Counted from the first letter of the stretch, positions 1-9,127 are shown. The stretch: DNA of 53,170 nt from Rhodoferax sp. OV413 (GCA_945861785.1 CAMAWD010000039.1:1-53170); one strand, 5' to 3'. Notes: a model not told the origin generated them from the letters alone. A program made the numbers and translations.

Positions 1-1935
1 GACCTGTTAGCGGCTGGCGCTATCTACAATGAATTGCTGGCACTGGCCCCCGCGCATGCCGACGCTTTGCATTTGTTAGGCCTGATCGATTTTGCGCAAG
101 GCAATCATCTCGCGGCGCTCCACCGTATCGAGGCTGCGATTCGTGAGAGCCACCATGACCCGCGGTATTTCTACAATCTGGGTACGGTACTGATGGCGCT
201 GAAGCGTCCGCACGAAGCCGCCGCGCAGTTCAGGATTTCCACCGAGATGGATTCGTCCTATGCGTTCGCGCACGGCAATTTGGGCGCTGCCCTGCGAGAG
301 ACGGGTGATCTAAAAGAAGCCATCGAGAGTTTTCGCAAAGCGTTGGCGCTGGCACCAGAGGATGTCGATACCTGGGCCAGTCTATCTGTGACATTGATCC
401 AAGATGATCAGTCTGAACCAGCATTCGAATGCCTTGAGCGCGCGGTGGGCCTTAACCCCCGAAGTGCAAAATCACTGAACAACGTCGGCTTGGCATTCAG
501 GAAATTTGGTGATGTGAGGGCAGCAGCGACGTTTTTTGCCCGCTCGATCGAGCTTGATCCCCTTTACGCGCAGCCATTGATCAACCTCGGCAGCCTCGTC
601 TTCGACAACCCATTTTTGGACGACGCTGAACTGTCGGCAAACTGCTTTCGAAGAGCACTGGAGATCGATCCCGGCAATAACGTCGCCCACAGCACCTATC
701 TGATGACATTGCTGTACTCGTCAAAGACCACTCCTGACGACCTGTATGCCTGTCATCGCCAGTTCGGGGAGCGTATCGAACGTCCGTTTGCCGCGTCCAT
801 CGCGCCGCACACAAATGACCGCAATTCCGAGCGCCGCCTGCGAATCGGTTATGTGTCAGGTGACTTGTACAACCACGCAGTGGCGACCTTCATTGAGCCG
901 ATTCTGACGCTGCACAACCCGGCACTTGTTGAAATTTTTTGTTACTACAACAATACCATCGAGGACGGTGTTTCACGGCGGCTGATGGCGCGCGCACACC
1001 ACTGGATACCTTGTCAGGCGATGTCAGACGACACTCTGGCGGCGCGTATCCGAGCCGACCGTATCGACATACTGATCGATTTGAGCGGTCACTCATTGCT
1101 GAATCGATTGGCAGTGTTCGCGCAGAAGCCGGCACCGCTTCAGGCGAGCTGGTTGGGTTATCCTGGAACGACGGGTTTGACTGCGATGGACTATTACCTT
1201 GCAGACCCTTTCTTCTTGCCGGCCGACCGATTCGAAACCCAATTCACAGAAAAAATTGTCCGGCTCCGGACCAATGTGCCGTTTTTGCCGTATCCCGACG
1301 CACCAGATATCAACCCGCTCCCCGCGCTCAAAAACGGATACATCACATTTGCAAGCTTCAATCAGCTGCACAAATACACCACTGAGACGACCCAACGCTG
1401 GGCGCAACTCTTGAACGCGTTGCCGGATTCGAAGTTGCTGGTCGGTGGATTGGCGTCCAATGTCCAAGCTGATGTAACTGCAATGTTCACTCGCTATGGC
1501 ATCGAGGCATCTCGTTTGCAGTTTCGTCAGCGCGGCCCGATCTTCAACTACCTGCAATTGCACCATGACGTAGATCTTTGCCTGGATACTTATCCTTACA
1601 CTGGTGGTACGACGACGATGCACGCTTTGTGGATGGGTGTACCGACATTGTCGCTGCAAGGTCCGACGGCAGCGAGCCGTCAAGGCTCATTCGCACTTGG
1701 GCATGCCGGTTTAGATCAGTTTTTAGTGAACGACGCGTCGGATTATGTTCAAAAGGGCATCAACCTGACAGCTGACTTGCCAGCCCTCGCGAACCTTCGC
1801 AGTGGCCTGCGCACGCGTTTTGCCAAAGCTGCCTTCGGACAGCCGGCCGTAGTAACGGCGAGCCTGGAAAATGCGCTTCGAATCATGTGGCAACGCTGGT
1901 GTGCCGGGCTGCCCGCGATTTCATTTGATGCTTGA
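1..1935 (+). CDS. TPR/GT41 O-GlcNAc transferase-like protein, 5' partial
   Basis: The reading frame is open from base 1, so the gene begins upstream of the window. The first 230 or so visible residues are tandem TPR repeats with the usual NLG/A-LGA spacing. The rest is a GT41 (SPINDLY/O-GlcNAc transferase) catalytic domain, with IGYVSGDL followed by the conserved His, then DILIDLSGH, QASWLGYPGTTG and DLCLDTYPYTGGTT. The family moves a sugar from a nucleotide donor to Ser/Thr of proteins. In motile bacteria such genes often sit in flagellin glycosylation islands, and the sugar-modifying genes that follow plus fliE-J 18 kb downstream fit that reading (inference). The acceptor protein is unknown. 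Confidence 0.88.
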   Translation, partial: DLLAAGAIYNELLALAPAHADALHLLGLIDFAQGNHLAALHRIEAAIRESHHDPRYFYNLGTVLMALKRPHEAAAQFRISTEMDSSYAFAHGNLGAALRETGDLKEAIESFRKALALAPEDVDTWASLSVTLIQDDQSEPAFECLERAVGLNPRSAKSLNNVGLAFRKFGDVRAAATFFARSIELDPLYAQPLINLGSLVFDNPFLDDAELSANCFRRALEIDPGNNVAHSTYLMTLLYSSKTTPDDLYACHRQFGERIERPFAASIAPHTNDRNSERRLRIGYVSGDLYNHAVATFIEPILTLHNPALVEIFCYYNNTIEDGVSRRLMARAHHWIPCQAMSDDTLAARIRADRIDILIDLSGHSLLNRLAVFAQKPAPLQASWLGYPGTTGLTAMDYYLADPFFLPADRFETQFTEKIVRLRTNVPFLPYPDAPDINPLPALKNGYITFASFNQLHKYTTETTQRWAQLLNALPDSKLLVGGLASNVQADVTAMFTRYGIEASRLQFRQRGPIFNYLQLHHDVDLCLDTYPYTGGTTTMHALWMGVPTLSLQGPTAASRQGSFALGHAGLDQFLVNDASDYVQKGINLTADLPALANLRSGLRTRFAKAAFGQPAVVTASLENALRIMWQRWCAGLPAISFDA

Positions 1936-2018
1936 TGATAAAAAAGACGTACTTCGCGTTGCAGGCAACGTGGCGGTAGGCGACGGCAATACCCTCAATC
2001 AGCTTTGCGCCCAACACC

Positions 2019-3125
2019 ATGAAAAAGCCCATCTACGTCACCCAACCCTACCTGCCCCCGCTGGCGGAATTCATCCCTTACCTGGAGAAAATCTGGGAAA
2101 GCAAAATCCTCACCAACGGTGGCCCATTCCACCAGCAGTTGGAAAAAGAACTGTGTGAGTACCTGGGTGTCAAGCACATTTGCCTTTTTACAAATGCCAC
2201 CATCGCATTGGTTACCGCACTGCAAGCCCTGCGCATCACCGGCGAGGTTATAACTACCCCTTATTCTTTTGTTGCCACCGCACACTCCCTGCTGTGGAAC
2301 GGCATCAAGCCAGTTTTTGTGGACGTTGACCCCAACACCCTGAACCTGGACCCCGCAAATATTGAGGCTGCCATTACCCCGCAAACCACGGCCATCATGC
2401 CCGTGCACTGCTACGGCCACCCGTGTGACGTCGATGCCATCCAGAAAATTGCTGACAACTACAACCTCAAAGTGATCTACGACGCAGCCCATGCCTTTGG
2501 CGTGCAGTGCCACTGCGGCAGTGTGCTGAACCATGGCGACCTGTCGGTGTTGAGCTTTCACGCCACCAAAGTGTTCAACACCTTTGAAGGCGGAGCGATC
2601 ATCTGCCCAGATGAAAAAACCAAGATTCGAATAGACCAGCTAAAAAACTTTGGTCATGTTGGCGAACTCACCGTCGTCGCCCCCGGCATCAACGGCAAAA
2701 TGAGCGAGATAAATGCCGCCATCGGCCTGCTCCAGTTAAAGCATATTGACCAGGCTCTGGCCCGTCGCCAGGCCATTGATGCTGCCTACCGACAACAGCT
2801 CAAAGACATCAAAGGCATTCTTTGCTTGAAAGATGCAGGCGAAAAGGTCGCCAACTATGCGTATTTTCCAATATTGGTAAATACCGACTATCCGATTAGC
2901 CGAGACATGTTGAACCAAAAACTCAAAGACATAGGCATCAACCCACGCCGTTATTTCTATCCACTGATAACTGAGTTCCCCATGTACCGCGGCTTACCCT
3001 CTGCACACAAAGAAAACCTTCCAATAGCAAGCTCAGCGTCTTCGCAAATACTCTGCCTGCCGATCTACCCAGCTCTGCCGATGTCGGCAGTAGAAGAAAT
3101 TACCCAATTTATCGCGGCACAATAA
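2019..3125 (+). CDS. DegT/DnrJ/EryC1-type sugar aminotransferase
   Basis: This 368-aa PLP enzyme of the DegT/DnrJ/EryC1/StrS family normally transaminates a keto sugar nucleotide to make an amino-deoxy sugar. The fold signature is clear: the TNGGPFHQQLE start region, TNAT at about 59-62, YDAAHAFG with the pyridine-binding Asp155, and SFHATKVFNTFEGGA with the Schiff-base Lys184. The C-terminal half is full length. It starts 84 bp after the glycosyltransferase stop. It probably supplies an amino sugar for the glycan built by neighbouring genes, which is inference from context. VioA/FdtB-like enzymes are the nearest functional types, but the exact substrate cannot be read from sequence. Confidence 0.9.
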   Translation: MKKPIYVTQPYLPPLAEFIPYLEKIWESKILTNGGPFHQQLEKELCEYLGVKHICLFTNATIALVTALQALRITGEVITTPYSFVATAHSLLWNGIKPVFVDVDPNTLNLDPANIEAAITPQTTAIMPVHCYGHPCDVDAIQKIADNYNLKVIYDAAHAFGVQCHCGSVLNHGDLSVLSFHATKVFNTFEGGAIICPDEKTKIRIDQLKNFGHVGELTVVAPGINGKMSEINAAIGLLQLKHIDQALARRQAIDAAYRQQLKDIKGILCLKDAGEKVANYAYFPILVNTDYPISRDMLNQKLKDIGINPRRYFYPLITEFPMYRGLPSAHKENLPIASSASSQILCLPIYPALPMSAVEEITQFIAAQ

Positions 3126-3158
3126 GCACTATGGCAAATCAAATATCACCATCAAATA

Positions 3159-4238
3159 TCAATTGGCCGTTGCGTAGAGAACTGTTTCTTCGCTATGAAT
3201 CGTATAGTGATCAAGATAAAATCGATAAAATGGGTATTTACTTTTGAGGTACATAGGTATTTCCAAAAAGTCCTCCGGTTTGTGATACAGGGATATTGCC
3301 AGTTTAGGCTTGTATTTACTTATTGTCTCTGCCGCTCCCTTCAGCGCACTGAGTTCAAACCCCTCGACGTCCATCTTGATAAAGTCAATTGACTTTGCGC
3401 CTTCCTTTTTCACCATATTGTCTATGGATAAAATTGGAACCAATGCCTCCATCCCACGCATCGAAAATCCGGGGTTGGAAGTCCCAGACAATCGCTGGTC
3501 AATAGAAGCTATATTGTTCGTCGTTTCCCCAACGCCCGCTGCGATGATCCGAATCCGGTCGGTCAGTCCATTTTGCTGGACATTGTATTTAACGACTTCA
3601 AGATGGACCGGCAAGGGTTCGAACGAAAAAACTCGCCCGGTACTGCCGACTGAGCACGCAAACAAAACAGCGGTGTCTCCAAAACATGCCCCGCCATCAA
3701 CGACAAAATCACCTGGCTCAGGCTGGATATTTATATCGCCGCGCTGAAAATAATATTGATGTTGATTGCCCCACCCGAGCCCGTAAGCCACATTGACGCT
3801 CCATGCATCAATGGCCAAATTATGCCCCGCAAACGGGATATCTTCGTGGTGCTTCAATGCACCAAATACACCCGTGAAATTCAATTCTGAAGGCCGTTTT
3901 ACGTACGTTGCGGCTTGCTCCAGGTGTTGCTTGAATATAGTCCATGTCAGGTCATTGCTGATCCGCAAATGCGGGTGCCCAAGACACCGGTACTGGACCA
4001 GCTGAAAAAATAGTTTTCTTGATTCTTCATCCGAGAAAAGCATCATGGTTTCATGGAATGCCGCCGCGTTGTCTAAAACGAACTCAAGGTACTTGGCGTT
4101 CGCCATGACGTTCAGTTCATTCGACCTGTCGACCCCATCGTAGTTGTATCTAAAAAAGTCGAAATTATCTTCAACCCTCTTATAGACCCCCATGTAGATG
4201 CTTTCGATAAGATCGTTACGAAACTTCAGTGCATTCAT
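3159..4238 (-). CDS. FkbM family SAM-dependent methyltransferase
   Basis: This 359-aa protein is convergent with the aminotransferase. An N-terminal region of about 170 residues that I do not recognise precedes a class I methyltransferase of FkbM type. Motif I is VDGGACFGD (180-188), the acidic loop is FEP (206-208), and IKMDVEGFELSALKG lies at 287-301. FkbM proteins O-methylate sugars or small molecules. In a glycan cluster a sugar O-methyltransferase is the natural reading (inference). No signal peptide or membrane segment is visible, so it is probably cytoplasmic. Confidence 0.85.
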   Translation of the reverse strand: MNALKFRNDLIESIYMGVYKRVEDNFDFFRYNYDGVDRSNELNVMANAKYLEFVLDNAAAFHETMMLFSDEESRKLFFQLVQYRCLGHPHLRISNDLTWTIFKQHLEQAATYVKRPSELNFTGVFGALKHHEDIPFAGHNLAIDAWSVNVAYGLGWGNQHQYYFQRGDINIQPEPGDFVVDGGACFGDTAVLFACSVGSTGRVFSFEPLPVHLEVVKYNVQQNGLTDRIRIIAAGVGETTNNIASIDQRLSGTSNPGFSMRGMEALVPILSIDNMVKKEGAKSIDFIKMDVEGFELSALKGAAETISKYKPKLAISLYHKPEDFLEIPMYLKSKYPFYRFYLDHYTIHSEETVLYATAN

Positions 4239-4453
4239 AGCCTATCAACGCTTTCATTCATGTTTAAGAAATAGGAAATTTGCCGATCAACCAATCTGAT
4301 CTCCTGCGCTATTTTGCCCAAGTGGATCAGCGCATAGTCGTCTAAAAAATTGGGAAGGGCAAAAAACGTCGGGTACTATAGTCCACTGGACCCCGCATTT
4401 CAATGGCCTTGGATACATTGGCTAACCGCAGACTCTATCCTGAATCCGTGAAC

Positions 4454-5110
4454 CTACTCCCTGCTCGCCCAATGCGTGCCACTTGGTGGCTGCACGTGTG
4501 CTCCGCCCAGCCGCCAGGCCGAGCTGGATTGGCACTGAGGGGTGAGCTGCCTGTACAGGCGTTCAAACACGGTGTGGGCACTGTCATTGGCACCCAGCCC
4601 CAAAACCCAGCGACCCGCATGTTGGGTCAGGCGCAGGATGTTCGTCGCCACAGCAGCCAAAGCGCAAACCAGGAAGTGGGTGTCAAGCACACGCTGTGCG
4701 GCAATGGCTTCGACTGGCGCCCTGCGGGGATTCGATTGGATGGTGAAGGCGATCTCGCGCGACAAAGTACGCGCTTGAGTGCTGATCTCTTGCATGATCT
4801 TGAGGGCGCACAGGCCCGAGTCGGCACGAAACAAAAAAGCCAATACGGTCGTCCTGGCGGCCATCGGCAAGACCAGCGCCAAGTTCAGTTCGGTCTGCAG
4901 TGCCGAGTGCTGCACGCCAGGGCGCAAGGCCAGTTCCAGGCAGTAGCCCAAAGAGCACAAATAGGTGTCGCTGTTGGCGATACCACCGACACCTGCCGGG
5001 AATTCGTGGTCGGCGCCAGCACTGATTCCCAGAGGTTTAAAGTATTGCCCGACCAGCGCCAATCAGGCATTGGAGGTGAGGTCGCAGGGCAGTTTCTTGA
5101 TAATAAGGCC
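4454..5110 (-). pseudogene. IS1380-family transposase remnant with internal deletions
   Basis: Translated on the minus strand, this matches the IS1380 family as I know it: YLCSLGYCLELALRPG, FLFRADSGLCALKIM, NPRRAPVEAIAAQRV, FLVCALAAVATNILRL and HAGRWVLGLGAND occur in family order. About 100 residues are missing after AIAAQRV, where the text runs straight into THFLVCALAAV. A further 50 or so are missing between NILRL and HAGRW. Both deletions keep frame. A TGA at 5063-5065 separates the readable upstream stretch (KKLPCDLTSNA) from the rest. The element is dead and marks the edge of an AT-rich acquired block. I did not locate its terminal inverted repeats. Confidence 0.8.
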
Positions 5111-5152
5111 AAAAATTAGGATTTGGAATTACCTTATCCTGATTTATAAAAA

Positions 5153-5818
5153 ATGAAAAATCTAATTTTAATTGGCGGAGGAAACCAGGCGCATTACACA
5201 ATTGACATAATTGAGAGAGAAAGCAAATATGCCATTATTGGCATAATTGATGCTCTTCATGACATTGGTGGCGATAGATTTGGATATAAAATAATTGGCA
5301 GACAAGAAAACTTGATTGAATTAATCAAGGATTATGATATTGAAGTTGGTGTTATTAGTATTGGTGATAATTGGTCAAGATATCATGTTTACAATAAAAT
5401 AATTGAACAAGTGCCAGATTTTGAGTTTGTTAATGCGATACACCCATCAGTCATTATTGGTAATAATGTTAAATTGGGTGTTGGTATTGTTGCTATGGCT
5501 GGATGTATTTTCAATCCAAAAGCGGTAATTGAAGACTTCACATTTTTCGCCACAGGAGCACAAGTTGAACACGATTGTTATATTGACAAATTCTCAAGTA
5601 TATCTGCCGGTTCGGTTACTGGTGGTTATGTTAAGTTGGGAAAATTTTCTGCAATAACTCTTGGAGTTACCGTTATTGATAGAGTTGAAATTGGTGAAAA
5701 TACTGTTGTTGGTGCAGGTAGTTTAGTTGTTGAATCATTGCCAGATAATGTTTTGGCATATGGTAATCCCGCAAAAATAATTAGAGAAAGAAAACAAGGA
5801 GAAAGATTTCTGAAATGA
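5153..5818 (+). CDS. NeuD/PglD-like sugar O/N-acyltransferase
   Basis: This 221-aa protein has an N-terminal nucleotide-sugar-binding Rossmann-like part (LILIGGGNQAH, 4-14) and a C-terminal left-handed beta-helix of hexapeptide repeats from about residue 95. The catalytic His is His140 in GAQVEHDC, matching the PglD/NeuD pattern. The family acetylates amino sugars such as UDP-bacillosamine precursors or sialic acids. The gene is strikingly AT-rich (visible at once in third codon positions), unlike everything around it, which points to recent transfer. The next gene overlaps by 4 bp (ATGA), so the two are translationally coupled. Specificity is not determinable from sequence. Confidence 0.85.
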   Translation: MKNLILIGGGNQAHYTIDIIERESKYAIIGIIDALHDIGGDRFGYKIIGRQENLIELIKDYDIEVGVISIGDNWSRYHVYNKIIEQVPDFEFVNAIHPSVIIGNNVKLGVGIVAMAGCIFNPKAVIEDFTFFATGAQVEHDCYIDKFSSISAGSVTGGYVKLGKFSAITLGVTVIDRVEIGENTVVGAGSLVVESLPDNVLAYGNPAKIIRERKQGERFLK

Positions 5819-6600
5819 TACAAGAAAATTATTCCGAATTAAAAGAATTAGGTTATACCATTGTTAGAAATTTAATTAATAATAATTGGTTAGACACTTT
5901 AAAAATATCTTTGGACGATGCATTTTTAGAACATAGACAAACACAGTTGAAAAATAATAATGACATTCAAACCGAAGGAGTTGCCCTCCATGTTCTATTG
6001 AGCAATCCGATTTTTATTGAGTTTTTGAAATACCTACAGGAAAAAAATCTTTTCAAATTTCTACAAGAAAATTTTTTTGGCAGTAAATGCATAATCAATT
6101 CCTTCAGTGCTTTGGATAATTTACCAAACCAACTAAATTTCTCTGGTTTAATACACAGAGATTTGAGATTTTATTCTGGTGATTTCCCAATCATGGTTAA
6201 TTGTTTATTAATGGTTGATGATTTTACTATTGAAAATGGCGGTACCTATTTGTTGCCTTATTCTCATTTGGAAAAAAGAAAACCAAGCGATGAAGAGTTT
6301 TTTGAGAAGGCAATACAAGCGACGGGGCAAAAAGGTGATGTGATAATTTTTAATTCAAATGTATGGCATTCATCCGCGCCAAATAGAACACAAGACCACA
6401 GACGAGCAATACCAATTACCATTAGTAAATCCTTTATGAAACAATTATTGGATTATCCGAGAGCTATTGGATATGATAAGATGGATGAATTCAATTTGGA
6501 ACTGCAACAACTATTGGGTTATCATTCAAGAGTACCAGCATCACTAAATGAATGGTATCAACCCGAAGAAAAAAGGTTTTACAAAAAAAACCAAGATTAA
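5815..6600 (+). CDS. PhyH-like Fe(II)/2-oxoglutarate dioxygenase
   Basis: This 261-aa protein resembles the phytanoyl-CoA dioxygenase (PhyH) superfamily. The metal triad is visible as His114 and Asp116 in LIHRDLRF and His185 in VWHSSAPN, with a downstream Arg (196/197) that would hold 2-oxoglutarate. It overlaps the acetyltransferase by ATGA and shares its low GC, so the two probably arrived together. PhyH-like enzymes hydroxylate diverse small molecules, and several occur in polysaccharide and sugar-modification clusters. Oxidative tailoring of a glycan is my inference, and the substrate is unknown. Confidence 0.78.
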   Translation: MIQENYSELKELGYTIVRNLINNNWLDTLKISLDDAFLEHRQTQLKNNNDIQTEGVALHVLLSNPIFIEFLKYLQEKNLFKFLQENFFGSKCIINSFSALDNLPNQLNFSGLIHRDLRFYSGDFPIMVNCLLMVDDFTIENGGTYLLPYSHLEKRKPSDEEFFEKAIQATGQKGDVIIFNSNVWHSSAPNRTQDHRRAIPITISKSFMKQLLDYPRAIGYDKMDEFNLELQQLLGYHSRVPASLNEWYQPEEKRFYKKNQD

Positions 6601-6723
6601 TATGAGATAGTTAACCTGAATACGTGACGAAATAGTCGAAATATTTTGATTTCCCGTGGAAATCAAAGACTTAGCCCCCATCTAGAAGCAACCCTGAAGG
6701 TGAGCTTTGCATGACCGACTTTA

Positions 6724-7117
6724 TTATAAAAAATATATCCTCAGGTAGTCGCAGAGACGCTGGATACCGTTGCGTGCATAGGCCGCCAGATTGGCTTCCG
6801 GCGATTCGATGGCAGCTTCGATTACAGGAAAGCAATCGTCTTTGAAATACGGCGCCTTAGCATAAGCCGCGATGATCCGGCGAAGAATTTTCAGGCGTTC
6901 GGAGCGCGCGTTTTCCGCCAGCGGCCGTTGATTGATGTGCAGGGTATGAGCGGCTTTCCTTATCGGGAAGGTAATGAATTAGGCCTTGCCCGCAATCAGA
7001 ATGCGATTGCGGTTGACCCAGCCCTGATGGATATATTGCACATCGTCGTGCAGGACGAATTGATCCACCGCTGCAATCAGCTGTAAATATCCCAGATAGG
7101 GAAACAGATACGGCTGC
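6724..7117 (-). pseudogene. WbqC-like protein, nonsense-interrupted and truncated
   Basis: On the minus strand one continuous frame reads like the WbqC family (glycan-cluster protein of uncertain enzymatic role): AQPYLFPYLGYLQLIAAVDQ, DDVQYIHQGWVNRNRILI, then AAHTLHINQRPLAENARSE, ILRRIIAAYAKAPYFKDD and NGIQRLCDYL. An in-frame TAA follows GKA, where the family usually carries a coding residue such as Gln, so this is a single nonsense change rather than a frameshift. The 3' third is missing beyond CDYLRI, and the 5' end fuses to repeat R1 copy 1. It is a dead member of the glycosylation cluster. Confidence 0.8.
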
Positions 7118-7414
7118 GCCAAGGCCCGGACCTGACTGTCGCGGACGCAAATAATCGCACAAGCCGCCGGCGATACCGCCTTGGCGACGCTTTCGGCACC
7201 AGCACTGAACGCTGGGGCCAGCATGCAATTGCAATACGACCTGTGCCAAGCAGGAAAGCCCAATCGTCCAAAGATTCAACGCATGGCAGCTGCGTAGGCC
7301 ATGCGGTTTGTTGCCTTGTTGATACAGTCGGGAGAGAAATCGCCGGACACAGACGGTTTTTTTCTTGACGGTTGGGTTTTACTACGCTGCTGGGGTTTTA
7401 CTACGCTGTTGGCC
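7111..7414 (+). repeat. R1 repeat, copy 1 (5'-truncated)
   Basis: This stretch matches 8846-9127 and 12166-12447 with scattered substitutions. It starts at CGGCTGCGCCAAGGCC, exactly where the WbqC remnant is cut, and ends at GCTGTTGGCC. It carries a 2-bp insertion (GGCAGCTGCGTAGG against GGCAGCGTAGG) and a local duplication of TTTTACTACGCTG near its end. The intrinsic terminator present in copy 2 is degraded here (CGCCGGACACAGACGG). Two iterons follow directly. I do not recognise the repeat as a named insertion sequence. Confidence 0.85.
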
Positions 7415-7422
7415 GTGATTAC

Positions 7423-7466
7423 TTAGAGAAACCAACAAGAAATTGCCTGGTTAGACAAACCAAGAA
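7423..7466 (+). repeat. Iteron pair after R1 copy 1
   Basis: Two 16-bp boxes, TTAGAGAAACCAACAA at 7423-7438 and TTAGACAAACCAAGAA at 7451-7466, start 28 bp apart. The same 28-bp step separates the first two boxes at 12456 and 12484. The array breaks off after box two, where the R1-iteron-R2 element is truncated. The following 250 bp to 7718 show no gene I can support. Confidence 0.8.
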
Positions 7467-7718
7467 GCCAAGTGCATGTCGGCATTGACATTTTTATGAA
7501 TCGTCATCGATTTCAGCTCGAAATCTTGGCGCAGATGATTTATGAGCGAATTCGCTCTCAGCACGCTTGGATTTGCGCTTGCACCGGGAAATCTTCGCAA
7601 AGATTATGGTGCTGTCCGAATGCTGCCCGGGCAGGGCCCATGCCGTCGCGCTGACAGAACATCGTGACCCTCATGCGGCAGCCAGTCACATCCGGTCAAA
7701 CTGATTCGGCCATCGAAA

Positions 7719-8141
7719 TCACGCTCTGCGCAACGGCTTTGCTTCTGTAAATATGAGTCGACGGCGAAATGCTAACGGGCTCTCAGCAACCATCATCGCG
7801 TTTAGCGACTTCAGTCCGTGATTGTCAAACCACGCTCTGGACAGAAAACGTTCGGGTCTTTCTGTCCAATCAGGAATTGGGATGTTCGCGCCTCGACACA
7901 GATGCTCAGCGGTGGCGCCAATATATGCGTCCTGCCAATTGCTGAAACCAGAGTTGCTCGTGCTCAAAAACCCCGGATCGATACGCAAAGATTTCGATAA
8001 ACCTGACGGATCCATTTTTTTTGCCTCGTCGATGAACTCGGCAAGGGCTCCACCGAATGGACATTGCCCAGCGTTCACTAAGTCAACCACTTCCGATAGG
8101 GATTTTGGTCTTTGACCAACTGAAATTGCATCGTCTATCAT
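7719..8141 (-). CDS. Conserved protein paired with DUF6036-type nucleotidyltransferase
   Basis: This 140-aa protein begins at an ATG overlapping the stop of the upstream nucleotidyltransferase (ATGA at 8138-8141), so the two genes are translationally coupled. I recall the layout 'RPKSLSEVVDLVNAG-CPFGGALAEFIDE' near the N-terminus and 'PLAFRRRLIFT' near the C-terminus from uncharacterised proteins that travel next to DUF6036 nucleotidyltransferases. No catalytic motif is evident. A toxin-antitoxin or abortive-infection role is inference from the pairing and from the surrounding island. The frame looks complete. Confidence 0.6.
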   Translation of the reverse strand: MIDDAISVGQRPKSLSEVVDLVNAGQCPFGGALAEFIDEAKKMDPSGLSKSLRIDPGFLSTSNSGFSNWQDAYIGATAEHLCRGANIPIPDWTERPERFLSRAWFDNHGLKSLNAMMVAESPLAFRRRLIFTEAKPLRRA

Positions 8142-8721
8142 TTTGGCCCCTTGCGCGCAGCGGAATCTCTTTTGTTCTTCTCGAATTCGGCCAGCGCATC
8201 TGGAAAGCCCGCGCGACCAATCTGGGGTGCGGCATCAACATTCAAATTCTCGAAAATCTCTTGCAGCACAAGCCCTGTCTTAGGTGGAATTGGTCGGTCG
8301 GTATAAAAACTTTGCACTATATCCATGGCATGCTGAGCGTTTCGAATGCCACAAACAAGCGCAAGTTTTTGTACGTCTTCAACATCATTGGAGGTGGCAC
8401 CGGTTCGGATGTCAATGCACTTCATTGCAAAAAAATACTCCGGTGCCGGGACAAGAATTCTCAGCCCTGGGTTGGCTTCTGAGGGAAAAGAACCAAACTT
8501 GATCATGTTTCCAGCTTCGTTTGGACTCACATAGCCCTTGACTGCATCATTGAGCCAATCAAGTGGAAGATCCATCTCCAGTGCAACTTTTGCCACAGCC
8601 TTTCGTACGAATTCTCTATCCTTTTCGAATACCGTGTCAACGTCCTGCGAGTCATCGGGCTGGTCGATTAGCCGGTAGTAGCCTTTGACCTGCGCCCAGC
8701 CGCACCTGTCGTCGCCTCGTG
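8138..8721 (-). pseudogene. DUF6036-type nucleotidyltransferase, N-terminus lost
   Basis: The recognisable protein contains DVDTVFE (an acidic pair of the nucleotidyltransferase active site), LPLDWLNDAVKGYV, LVPAPEYFFAMKCIDIR and IPPKTGLVLQEIFE, all in the order seen in DUF6036/AbiEii-related proteins. The open frame continues upstream to 8776, but bases beyond 8722 belong to repeat R1 copy 2, so the native first 30-40 residues with the Gly-Gly fold are gone. The product is probably inactive. The downstream partner gene is intact and overlaps it by 4 bp. Confidence 0.7.
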
Positions 8722-9127
8722 ACCCGAACGAAAACAGCAAAACCAAGCCGCCCCTGGCCTTGGTCAAGCTGTTCAAGTTGCTGGACCGTCACCCCGACCT
8801 ACTCAACACGGTCAGAGCCGCCTGACCGCCTCGAAATTCTTGACACGGCTACGCCAAGGCCCAGACCTGACTGTCGCGGACGCAAATAATCGCGCAAGCC
8901 GCCGGCGATACCGCCTTGGCGACGCTTTCGGCACCAGCCCTGAACGCTGGGGCCGGCATGCAATTGCAATACGACTTGTGCCAGGCAGGAAAGCCCAAGC
9001 GTCCAGAGATTCAACGCATGGCAGCGTAGGCCATGCGATTTGTTGCCTTGTTGATACAGTCGGGAGAGAAATCGCCGGACACCGGCGGTTTTTTTCTTTA
9101 CGGTTGGGTTTTACTACGTTGTTGGCC
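8722..9127 (+). repeat. R1 repeat, copy 2 (full length)
   Basis: This 406-bp copy runs from ACCCGAACGAAAACAGC to GTTGGCC and aligns to 12042-12447 with a constant offset of 3,320 bp, so there are no net indels between the two. Its first 110 bp can be read as the tail of a HigA-type antitoxin (LALVKLFKLLDRHPDLL, then TGA). That suggests R1 contains captured gene ends. It has the best intrinsic terminator of the three copies. Unlike copies 1 and 3 it is not followed by iterons. Confidence 0.88.
9073..9095 (+). terminator. Intrinsic terminator inside R1 copy 2
   Basis: A perfect 6-bp stem, CGCCGG / CCGGCG, with a 3-base loop is followed by G and seven Ts. The equivalent hairpins in copy 1 (near 7340) and copy 3 (near 12403) carry one or two mismatches. 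Confidence 0.75.

Noticed and set aside
4403-5119. 238-aa plus-strand ORF
   Set aside because: The minus strand of the same DNA matches IS1380 transposase in order. The plus-strand text has no family features.
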